Part shown: one piece after another, positions 1 to 5,385 of the stretch
How positions within the stretch are numbered: the stretch's first letter is position 1
Layout: every line of letters begins with the position of its first letter
Assembly: GCA_027489415.1 (NCBI GenBank)
Contig: JAIXZU010000006.1
Span: forward strand, 1 to 7,753
Length of the DNA stretch: 7,753 bases
Origin: Alphaproteobacteria bacterium
Lineage (GTDB): Bacteria; Pseudomonadota; Alphaproteobacteria; UBA2136; UBA6156
Direction of reading: 5' to 3'
Position numbers and translations under genes: made by a program
Notes under the pieces: model-generated
What the model was told of the DNA's origin: nothing
Databases searched by the model: none
The model's input: the letters and a program-made list of their open reading frames with translations, nothing else

Positions 1-48
1 ATGGGTGTTAAAATAGAGCTGGTGGGTTTAAACGCAACACGCAAAACA

Positions 49-555
49 ATGTCCCCCTACCTCCTCAGCCAAGCCTTCGCCACCCTGGCCTTCGCCTTCG
101 GCCTTTACGGCTTCCTGCGGGGTAACGACAAAAACCTGAAACTCTGCATCGCTGCCGCCGCCACCTGCATGGCGGTGCACTTTGTGCTCTTAGGCGCGTG
201 GGCGGGGGTGTTCATCAGTCTCGTCGGCGCCGCGCGGTATATCATCTCCAGCTACTCGCGAAGCACGGTCATCATGTCGGTCTTCATGGCCATCGGCGTG
301 GTCTACGGCGCCTTCACGCATCAGGTGTGGTCGGATGTCATCCCCATCCTCGCCAACATCCTCGGCACCTACGCCATCTTCAATCTCAAGGGCACGCAGC
401 TTCGCGTCTGCCTCATGGGCGTGTCATTCTGCTGGATAACCTACAACGGCATCCACCACTCCATCGTCGGCGTGGCGATGGAAGCCTTCTACGTCGTCGC
501 CAACGTCTACACCATCTGCAAAAACGCCCGCCAGCCAGTCACCTACAAAGCCTAG
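49..555 (+). CDS. YgjV-family inner membrane protein
   Basis: The product is a small hydrophobic protein of 168 aa if translation starts at the ATG at 49. It resembles the YgjV family of inner membrane proteins (about 180 aa in E. coli), whose function is not established. Several membrane segments can be seen: an N-terminal helix (LLSQAFATLAFAFGLYGFL), a second around the HFVLLGAWAG block, then further helices, with a short polar C-terminus. The frame is open back to the ATG at position 1, which would add 16 residues. I prefer 49 because the family typically begins a few residues before the first helix and the extra residues look unconserved. The window edge hides anything further upstream, and no clear Shine-Dalgarno supports either start. 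The stop lies 4 nt before sufE, which suggests co-transcription. Family call fairly confident; role unknown. Confidence 0.75.
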   Translation: MSPYLLSQAFATLAFAFGLYGFLRGNDKNLKLCIAAAATCMAVHFVLLGAWAGVFISLVGAARYIISSYSRSTVIMSVFMAIGVVYGAFTHQVWSDVIPILANILGTYAIFNLKGTQLRVCLMGVSFCWITYNGIHHSIVGVAMEAFYVVANVYTICKNARQPVTYKA

Positions 556-559
556 TCCC

Positions 560-967
560 ATGTCTGCCACCTCTCTCTCCGAAGCCCTCGAAACCCTCGC
601 CCTCCTGCCGGACTGGGAGAACCGCTACACCTACCTCATCGAACTCGCGCGCAGCCTGCCACCCATGCCGGAAGAGCAAAAAACCAAGGCCAATCTCGTC
701 CCCGGCTGCACCTCCCAAGTCTGGCTCACCACCTCATGGGAAGGCGATAAAATCGATTTCAAGCTGGACTCCGACGCCCTCATTGTCCGCGGCCTCATGG
801 CCCTCGTATGGCTCGCCTATATGGGTAAAAGCAAATCAGAAATTATCGGGACGGATCTCCCCGCACTCCTCGCCCCAACGCATCTCCTCACACACCTCTC
901 ACCCAACCGCCGCAACGGCTTCGCCAGCGTCATCAAAAAACTGCAGGAACTCGCGCGCGGGGCGTAG
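560..967 (+). CDS. sufE: SufE family cysteine desulfurase sulfur acceptor
   Basis: SufE accepts the persulfide sulfur from the cysteine desulfurase SufS, stimulates it, and passes the sulfur to the SufBCD scaffold during Fe-S cluster assembly in the cytoplasm. The 135-aa length is normal for the family. The signature NLVPGCTSQVW is present, with the sulfur-accepting cysteine at residue 50. The N-terminal LPDWENRYTYLIELAR helix and the C-terminal LSPNRRNGFASVIKKL segment with conserved Arg and Asn also match SufE. The ATG at 560 follows the stop of the upstream membrane protein gene by only 4 nt, so the two probably share a transcript. No sufS or sufBCD is in the window, so SufE is encoded away from a suf cluster unless one lies to the left. 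It converges on dprA with only 12 nt between the two stop codons and no obvious terminator. Confidence 0.93.
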   Translation: MSATSLSEALETLALLPDWENRYTYLIELARSLPPMPEEQKTKANLVPGCTSQVWLTTSWEGDKIDFKLDSDALIVRGLMALVWLAYMGKSKSEIIGTDLPALLAPTHLLTHLSPNRRNGFASVIKKLQELARGA

Positions 968-979
968 GGCAGGGGGGGC

Positions 980-2107
980 TTAAGCCCGCCGCCAGCGCCC
1001 GTCTCCCTCACGGCTGGCATGCCCATCCAGCTCAAGCTCAACTAAAATCCCGCTCAACCCCGGCTCGTCCAATCCACTTTGTCGGACAAGGTCATCAAAG
1101 CTCGCAGGCTGGCTTCCCAACAATCCAAAAACGCGCTGCGCAGGCGTCATCGCGGCACCAACTGCATCGTCTTCATCTTTCGCCAGTTCGCGCTCATGCT
1201 CCACAGCCCCAAACAAGTCACCTTGTGGCACCGCACGCAACACATACGGGGCAGGGGTAGCTGGCAAATCACGGAGCACATCTTCCGCATTCTCAATCAG
1301 CGTGGCACCGTTCTTCAAAAGCCAGTTGGGCCCGGCACTGCGCGGGTCGGCGGGGCTCCCCGGCACCGCCCACACTTCACGTCCGTAATTCAGCGCATAT
1401 TCCGCCGTGGTCAGGCTGCCGGAATGCCGCGTAGCCTCGCTCACCACCACTCCAATGCTCAGGCCCGCAATAATGCGGTTGCGCCGCAGAAAAAGGTTTG
1501 GCGTCGGCGCCATTCCCCACGGCATCTCGCTAATCACACATCCCTGCTGCATAATCATGTCGCGCAGCTTCGCATTTTCGCGCGGGTAAACGTGGTCCAC
1601 ACCACCCGCAACCACCGCCACAGTCAAGCCATTCGCGCTTAGCGCACCTTCATGCGCGGCGGTATCAATCCCGCGTGCAAGCCCGCTCGTCATCACCACA
1701 TCCGCACGCGCAATCTGCGCGGATAATGTCTTGGACCAACTCAAACCCGCCGCACTCGCATTGCGGTTTCCCACAATCGCCACCTGTCGTTTCGCCAAGG
1801 TTTCCGCGGCACCCAGCACGCTCAGCGTTAACGGCGCATCCGGTAGTTCTGCCAGTTGCGCGGGGTAATCAGCATCACCTTGCATCAACAAAACACCACC
1901 AGCCTTGTGCAGGTTTTCCAGTTCGCGCAACACATCACTTTCCTTTGCCAGCGGCGGAAATTTCGCACTAATGCCATGCCAGTCAGTAATGATGTCAACG
2001 GCATTTTCATACCGCTGCATAAGTTTACGATATGTCACAGGTCCAATTCCCTGCGTCCGCGCAATGCGCAGTTTCGCCAGCATTTCTGGGGTGTTTGGCA
2101 CATTCAT
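980..2107 (-). CDS. dprA: DNA-processing protein DprA (Smf)
   Basis: DprA binds incoming single-stranded DNA during natural transformation and loads RecA onto it. It is also common in species not known to be competent. The 375-aa protein has the full-length three-part layout. An N-terminal helix-hairpin-helix/SAM-like segment (about 10-40, with TQGIGPVTYRKL) precedes the Rossmann-like DNA-processing domain (about 75-285). In that domain GNRNAS (113-118), SGLARGID (141-148), RRNRIIAGLS (208-217) and SGSLTTA (229-235) are recognisable. A DprA-type winged helix ends the protein (about 320-375). The canonical G-S-R start of the first motif reads G-N-R here. The start at 2107 gives MNVPNTPEML; another in-frame ATG is not needed to explain the domains. 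It diverges from parA across 259 nt and ends tail to tail with sufE. No other competence gene is present. Confidence 0.95.
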   Translation of the reverse strand: MNVPNTPEMLAKLRIARTQGIGPVTYRKLMQRYENAVDIITDWHGISAKFPPLAKESDVLRELENLHKAGGVLLMQGDADYPAQLAELPDAPLTLSVLGAAETLAKRQVAIVGNRNASAAGLSWSKTLSAQIARADVVMTSGLARGIDTAAHEGALSANGLTVAVVAGGVDHVYPRENAKLRDMIMQQGCVISEMPWGMAPTPNLFLRRNRIIAGLSIGVVVSEATRHSGSLTTAEYALNYGREVWAVPGSPADPRSAGPNWLLKNGATLIENAEDVLRDLPATPAPYVLRAVPQGDLFGAVEHERELAKDEDDAVGAAMTPAQRVFGLLGSQPASFDDLVRQSGLDEPGLSGILVELELDGHASREGDGRWRRA

Positions 2108-2366
2108 CGTCTGCGCTAACTCTCGTTCGTCGGGTTAAAAATTCATCATGCCATTGTCTTGTGCATTGCAAGCATCAGTCATCACGCACGCTGCATTTCT
2201 CCAGCAATTCCGCCATAAATCGCGTATTTACGCAACTGAATTTATCGTAAATATGTCACACCATCACATTGTCTATGCACGTGTTTTCATCATTACCACT
2301 TCACCGTTTATGCAACTCATGTGTAACATCTACGTAGTTAATAACAAACGGAGCTCACACACTATT
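2108..2366. promoter_or_regulatory. divergent dprA/parA intergenic region with inverted repeats
   Basis: This 259-nt stretch separates two divergent genes and must hold promoters for both. It is clearly richer in A and T than the genes on either side. A perfect 8-bp inverted repeat (TATTTACG at 2225-2232, CGTAAATA at 2246-2253) and an overlapping shorter one (TAAAT at 2216-2220, ATTTA at 2226-2230) form an operator-like cluster. A weak sigma70-like pair for parA can be drawn (TTCACC near 2300, then TAACAT 18 nt later), but each hexamer matches consensus at only 4 of 6 positions. A CGGAG at 2349-2353 is the best available ribosome-binding sequence for parA, although the 13-nt spacing is long. 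No RNA gene or small coding sequence was recognised. Confidence 0.5.
2225..2253. repeat. 8-bp inverted repeat, candidate operator
   Basis: TATTTACG and CGTAAATA are exact reverse complements separated by 13 nt. The right half sits inside its own small palindrome (TTTA-TCG-TAAA at 2241-2251), and the left half pairs with an upstream TAAAT. Half-sites repeated like this upstream of a gene are typical of a dimeric repressor binding site. No regulator can be named from the sequence. Confidence 0.45.
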
Positions 2367-3473
2367 ATGCCAGCTTATGTCATCACTGTAGCGCAACAAA
2401 AAGGCGGGGTTGGTAAGTCTACAATGGCTGCTCATCTTGCTGTTGCCTTTGCTCAACAAGGTTATTCCACCATGTTGTTTGACACCGATCCCCAAGGCAC
2501 CTGCACGCACTGGCACGCCCAGCGCAAGTCAAACGATATCGGTCTCATCGCCACCTCCGGCTGGCGTCTGACGCGCGACCTTTCCATGGCCCGCGAATCC
2601 AACGACGTCATCATCATCGATACTCCCCCGCACGCCGAAATGGACATCAAAGTCTCCGTTCGCGCTGCAGACATGGTCATCGTTCCCATCCAGCCGTCCC
2701 CCGCCGACGTCTGGGCCGTCAAGGAAACCTTTAACACCATCAGTTCTGAGTCCCGCCAGTCCATGGTCGTCATGAACCGCGTTGTTCAACGCGCTAACAT
2801 CACGATTGAGACCAAGCAAAAACTCAAGCAACTCGAAATTCCGGTCGCCGAAGCTGAAATCGGTAACCGCGTCCTATTTGCCGCCAGCATGGAAAACGGG
2901 CTCACCGTGCTGGACGGATTTGCCAACCCGTCCCAGGTCGAAATCATGAACCTGGTACGTGAACTTGCGGCAAAAATCGGCCTTGCTTTCAAAGGCAAGG
3001 TTGCCAACCCCGCTTCCAAAAAAGCCGGGCCGGTGAGCACCTCCTCCTCCAATACACAATCAAAGGATAACGAAATGGCTACTGCCGTTAAGAAGAAGGC
3101 CGCTCCTGCCAAGAAGCCGGCCGCCAAAAAGGTTGCCGCTAAACCGGCCGCCAAGAAGGTTGCAAAACCTGCTGCTAAAAAAGTTGCTGCCAAGCCAGCT
3201 GCTAAGAAGGTTGCTGCCAAGCCTGCTGTAAAGAAGGCTGCTCCCAAGAAGGCTGCTGCTCCTAAGAAGGTTGCTGCCAAGCCTGCTGTAAAGAAGGCCG
3301 CTCCTAAGAAGGCTGCTGCTCCTAAGAAGGCACCTGCCAAGAAGGCCGCTCCTGCCAAGAAGCCAGCTGTTAAGAAGGCTGCTCCGAAGTCCGCTCCGCG
3401 CACTTCCCCGGCCGCTCAGCTGACCGTCTACAACGGCACCAGCAGCACCGCTGGCAAGAAAAAGGCTGCTTAA
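2367..3473 (+). CDS. ParA-family ATPase with C-terminal histone H1-like tail
   Basis: The 368-aa product has two parts. Residues 1-211 form a compact ParA/MinD-type ATPase, a family that positions DNA or large complexes by ATP-dependent binding to the nucleoid. It has a deviant Walker A KGGVGKST (12-19, signature Lys12), the A' motif DTDPQG (39-44) and Walker B VIIIDTPP (81-88, Asp85). It has no N-terminal helix-turn-helix domain. A polar linker (about 212-236) leads to residues 237-368, almost entirely Lys, Ala, Pro and Val, as in bacterial H1-like and AlgP-type tails that bind DNA non-specifically. The start at 2367 was chosen because family members begin immediately before the first strand (MPAYVITVAQQKGG). 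The frame stays open upstream to 2148, but that part reads as intergenic. No parB is adjacent. A terminator follows. Methionine 237 has its own ribosome-binding site, so the tail may also be made alone. Confidence 0.85.
   Translation: MPAYVITVAQQKGGVGKSTMAAHLAVAFAQQGYSTMLFDTDPQGTCTHWHAQRKSNDIGLIATSGWRLTRDLSMARESNDVIIIDTPPHAEMDIKVSVRAADMVIVPIQPSPADVWAVKETFNTISSESRQSMVVMNRVVQRANITIETKQKLKQLEIPVAEAEIGNRVLFAASMENGLTVLDGFANPSQVEIMNLVRELAAKIGLAFKGKVANPASKKAGPVSTSSSNTQSKDNEMATAVKKKAAPAKKPAAKKVAAKPAAKKVAKPAAKKVAAKPAAKKVAAKPAVKKAAPKKAAAPKKVAAKPAVKKAAPKKAAAPKKAPAKKAAPAKKPAVKKAAPKSAPRTSPAAQLTVYNGTSSTAGKKKAA
2981..3000 (+). other. small hairpin inside the ParA coding region
   Basis: CCTTGC and GCAAGG are perfect 6-bp arms flanking TTTCAAAG at the end of the ATPase domain, 75 nt before the internal start. 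No T-run follows, so it is not a canonical terminator. It may be incidental. Confidence 0.25.
3062..3067 (+). promoter_or_regulatory. internal Shine-Dalgarno for the H1-like tail
   Basis: AAAGGA lies 7 nt before the in-frame ATG at 3075, and the 24 nt preceding that ATG (3051-3074) contain 14 A residues. This is the best-formed ribosome-binding site in the window, and it lies inside the ParA-family reading frame. It argues for independent initiation at methionine 237. Confidence 0.6.
3075..3473 (+). CDS. histone H1-like Lys/Ala-rich protein (nested in-frame start)
   Basis: This is a proposed independent product of 132 aa, beginning MATAVKKKAAPAKKP and sharing frame and stop with the ParA-family gene. 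It is made of KK-A-A-P/V repeats like bacterial histone H1-like proteins, which coat and compact DNA, and ends in a less repetitive segment (LTVYNGTSSTAGKKKAA). Three observations support a separate start: AAAGGA at 7-nt spacing, an A-rich leader, and a change in codon use at this point. Downstream codons are mainly GCT, AAG and GTT, as in highly expressed genes, whereas the ATPase part favours GCC and other C-ending codons. It could instead be only the tail of the long protein. A third possibility is that two former neighbours have been joined by loss of a stop codon. Composition strongly supports a basic DNA-binding role; separate expression is inferred. Confidence 0.5.
   Translation: MATAVKKKAAPAKKPAAKKVAAKPAAKKVAKPAAKKVAAKPAAKKVAAKPAVKKAAPKKAAAPKKVAAKPAVKKAAPKKAAAPKKAPAKKAAPAKKPAVKKAAPKSAPRTSPAAQLTVYNGTSSTAGKKKAA
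3201..3320 (+). repeat. 60-bp tandem repeat, two copies
   Basis: Positions 3201-3260 and 3261-3320 match at 57 of 60 bases, differing only at the first base and at offsets 39 and 45. Each copy encodes 20 residues of the basic tail (KKVAAKPAVKK followed by AAPKKAAA). A degenerate third copy begins at 3321. Because the unit is a multiple of three, gain or loss of copies would change tail length without breaking the frame. Confidence 0.9.
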
Positions 3474-3493
3474 TTGCATCCTGCTTCAAGCAG

Positions 3494-3520
3494 AAACCGG
3501 CCTCAGGGCCGGTTTTTTTT
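3494..3520 (+). terminator. intrinsic terminator after the ParA/H1-like gene
   Basis: A 9-bp perfect stem (AAACCGGCC at 3494-3502, GGCCGGTTT at 3507-3515) with a TCAG loop runs into eight consecutive T residues (3513-3520). It begins 21 nt after the stop codon and should separate this unit from the diguanylate cyclase gene. Confidence 0.93.
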
Positions 3521-3551
3521 GGTCGATGATGATGCAAAACACTAGACACCC

Positions 3552-3572
3552 AACACGCAACACGTAACACTT
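3552..3572 (+). repeat. three tandem 7-bp repeats upstream of the cyclase
   Basis: AACACGC, AACACGT and AACACTT lie back to back, ending 5 nt before the cyclase start. The 10-mer CAACACGCAA here (3551-3560) also occurs at 35-44, just before the first gene's ATG. The repeats occupy the place where a Shine-Dalgarno would be expected, and none is seen. Confidence 0.4.
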
Positions 3573-3577
3573 CGGTC

Positions 3578-4354
3578 ATGCGCACATTCTCTCAACGTTA
3601 CATTGTTCCTACAGCCGCCACACTCGCTGTTGGCGCGGCTCTCAGCCTCGTGAATGTTTATCTGGGCATCATCGTTACCCTTATCGGCGTGCTGGGCTTC
3701 ATCGCCCTGCTGGCACGTCAGGACACCGCCTGCCTGAACCAAATCCGCATCGCGGTGGAAAAGCTCGAAAGCGGCACCGTACCGGAAGCCTTCACATTCA
3801 AGCGCGTCGATGAAATCGGCAACCTCGCCGCCGCCGTCGCCCGCCTCGGCAAAACCGACAAAGCCGCCCAGCAAGCGAACACGGACCCTCTCACCGGCCT
3901 CGCCAACCGCCGTGGCGTGCTCCAGAAAATGGACGCCGCCTTCAAGCGCCAGCAACCACTCGCCCTGCTGTATATCGACCTCGACAAATTCAAACCGGTG
4001 AACGACACCTACGGCCACGAAGCGGGGGACGCCGTCCTGCGTAAAGTCGCCGAACTCTTCACTTCCTGCGTCCGGGACGAAGACACCGTCGCGCGTCTGG
4101 GCGGGGACGAATTCATCATCGTCCTCTACGGCCTCACCGAGAAAAACATGGTGGAAGAACGCGTCAAGAAAATCATGGAACTCATCAACGAGCCCATCTG
4201 GCTGAACGACCTTCGCATCAAACTCGGCGCCTCTATCGGTATTACCATGGCCCCGACGGACGGCGCCACGGTCGAAGCCCTCCTCCAGGCCGCGGACGAA
4301 ACCATGTACGCCGTGAAAAAAGCCGGCCGTAACAATTACCGCTTCTACTCTTAG
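3578..4354 (+). CDS. membrane-anchored diguanylate cyclase (HAMP-GGDEF)
   Basis: This enzyme is expected to make cyclic di-GMP from two GTP. The 258-aa protein has a membrane hairpin or paired helices at about 8-47. A HAMP-like linker follows (about 45-92, with the typical DEIGNLAAAV block at 78-87), then a GGDEF domain (about 98-258). The domain looks active: DPLTGLANRR (103-112), the metal-site strand YIDLDKFK (132-139), an intact GGDEF (175-179) and ASIGI (218-222). An RxxD inhibitory site (RDED, 166-169) sits exactly five residues before GGDEF, so product inhibition is likely. There is no large periplasmic sensor domain; with only a short loop between helices the signal would have to be sensed in the membrane or by a partner. 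No EAL domain is present. It stands alone between two hairpins. The ATG at 3578 lacks a clear ribosome-binding site, so the start is slightly uncertain. Confidence 0.92.
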   Translation: MRTFSQRYIVPTAATLAVGAALSLVNVYLGIIVTLIGVLGFIALLARQDTACLNQIRIAVEKLESGTVPEAFTFKRVDEIGNLAAAVARLGKTDKAAQQANTDPLTGLANRRGVLQKMDAAFKRQQPLALLYIDLDKFKPVNDTYGHEAGDAVLRKVAELFTSCVRDEDTVARLGGDEFIIVLYGLTEKNMVEERVKKIMELINEPIWLNDLRIKLGASIGITMAPTDGATVEALLQAADETMYAVKKAGRNNYRFYS

Positions 4355-4373
4355 TCAGCGCGTTACTTCAGCA

Positions 4374-4397
4374 GGGAAGGGGCTTCGGCCCCTTTCC
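4374..4397 (+). terminator. UUCG-capped hairpin after the cyclase gene
   Basis: GGGAAGGGGC and GCCCCTTTCC form a 10-bp stem with one G-U pair, closed by a C-TTCG-G tetraloop, a very stable cap. It lies 20 nt after the cyclase stop. The T-tract after it is poor (CTTTA), so it may terminate weakly or mainly protect the 3' end of the transcript. Confidence 0.6.
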
Positions 4398-4428
4398 CTT
4401 TAGGGGCATAAGCGGCTATAAAGGCACC

Positions 4429-5385
4429 ATGTCCTCCAAACACATCTGGCTCACCACTCTCGCTCAAGTCACCGTGCTGGCTTTGGCCACACTGGCACTC
4501 ATGGTTATGCTGCAACCCAACCTCACGCCGCAGTCCAACCCTAGCCTGTTGCTCTCAACCGCCGCCATCAAACCTATGGCATTCCTGTTTTTCGCAGCAA
4601 CACTCAGTAGCCTGCTCAGCCTCTATCGCCCCGCACTACTGCCCTTCACCTATCACCTCCTGCTTGCCGCCACCGGCCTCGCCTCAGGCCTCGCGCTTGT
4701 TATCCCGTGGGAAACCACGCAAGTCCTCACCTCCGGCCACTGGGGCATGTCGAATATGTACGAAGTCAGCGTGCTCACACTCGGTGTCACTGGCACCTTG
4801 GCCTTAGGGTTCGACAAATCCACCACCCCCGGCAAATTCCTCCCCTTCGCCATGCCCATTCTCGCCGCCGCCGCCGCCTTTACATGGTGGCTGGTCAGTA
4901 TCGGCGCATCAACTCCGTCGGAACTCGTCCCCGCGCTCCAAAACGCCATTCTGCCATTCCATGTCGTGGCCAACTTCATCGGTTACGGCTGTTTTGCCAT
5001 CGGTGCCGCTGCAGGTGCAGGCATGCTTATACGGAGTTACTTCCCGAAAACGGAATCCAGAATCCCGTCCACCGAAACCCTCGAAAAACTCGCCTACCAA
5101 AGCATCGTCATCGGCTTTCCGGTCTTTTCCATTGCCATTCTGCTTGGCTGCATCTGGGCCTATCAAGCCTGGGGCGGGTACTGGAGCTGGGACCCCAAAG
5201 AAACCTGGGCCCTCATCGTCTGGCTTATCTACGCCGCCTATTTACACGCCCGCGCGGGCCTGCGCCCACGGCCCAAAGTGCTGGCGTGGTGGTTGCTTGC
5301 CGGCTTCGCTGCTACACTCTTCTGCTATATTGGTGTGAATATGTTCTTGTCAGGGCTTCACTCCTACGGCAGTCTTTCGTCATGA
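4429..5385 (+). CDS. ccsA: System II cytochrome c biogenesis protein CcsA/ResC
   Basis: CcsA, with its partner ResB/CcsB, carries haem across the membrane and attaches it to apocytochrome c. The 318-aa protein is a typical multi-pass family member. The tryptophan-rich WWD motif is clear (WGGYWSWDPKETW, 248-260), and the PKETW ending is the System II form rather than that of CcmC or CcmF. Conserved histidines are in the expected places: His178 (FHVVANFIGYG) before WWD, His273 (YLHARAGL) in the following helix and His311 (LHSYGSL) near the end. About eight hydrophobic segments can be seen. AAAGG at 4420-4424, 4 nt before the ATG, supports the start. The last codons overlap bamD by 4 nt (ATGA), implying translational coupling. 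No resB or thioredoxin-like partner is in the window. System II is unexpected in an alphaproteobacterium. Confidence 0.9.
   Translation: MSSKHIWLTTLAQVTVLALATLALMVMLQPNLTPQSNPSLLLSTAAIKPMAFLFFAATLSSLLSLYRPALLPFTYHLLLAATGLASGLALVIPWETTQVLTSGHWGMSNMYEVSVLTLGVTGTLALGFDKSTTPGKFLPFAMPILAAAAAFTWWLVSIGASTPSELVPALQNAILPFHVVANFIGYGCFAIGAAAGAGMLIRSYFPKTESRIPSTETLEKLAYQSIVIGFPVFSIAILLGCIWAYQAWGGYWSWDPKETWALIVWLIYAAYLHARAGLRPRPKVLAWWLLAGFAATLFCYIGVNMFLSGLHSYGSLSS

Noticed and set aside
198..983. Long + strand open frame across the YgjV and sufE genes
   Set aside because: It is rich in Arg, His and Pro with no recognisable domain, and lies out of frame over two genes with clear families; a GC-rich shadow.
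976..987. Perfect palindrome GGGCTTAAGCCC at the dprA stop, considered as a terminator
   Set aside because: Only a 4-bp stem can form around a minimal loop and there is no T-run on either strand.
1079..1642. 187-codon + strand open frame antisense to dprA
   Set aside because: The opposite strand encodes a full-length DprA with all motifs; this frame has low-complexity basic composition and no family resemblance.
2148..2366. Upstream extension of the ParA frame to the ATG at 2148
   Set aside because: The added 73 residues resemble no ParA N-terminus, the DNA is AT-rich like a promoter region, and it contains inverted repeats.
2786..3403. 205-codon - strand open frame opposite the ParA/H1-like gene
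   Set aside because: Its Ala/Gly/Phe/Leu repeats are the mirror of the Lys/Ala codon repeats; the + strand has the ribosome-binding sites and terminator.
3060..3479. 139-codon - strand open frame rich in Ser, Leu and Gly
   Set aside because: Also an antisense reading of the tandem repeat, with no initiation signal.
4417..4422. TATAAA considered as a -10 box of a leaderless ccsA transcript
   Set aside because: No -35 match lies 16-18 nt upstream, and the same bases overlap a plausible AAAGG ribosome-binding site.
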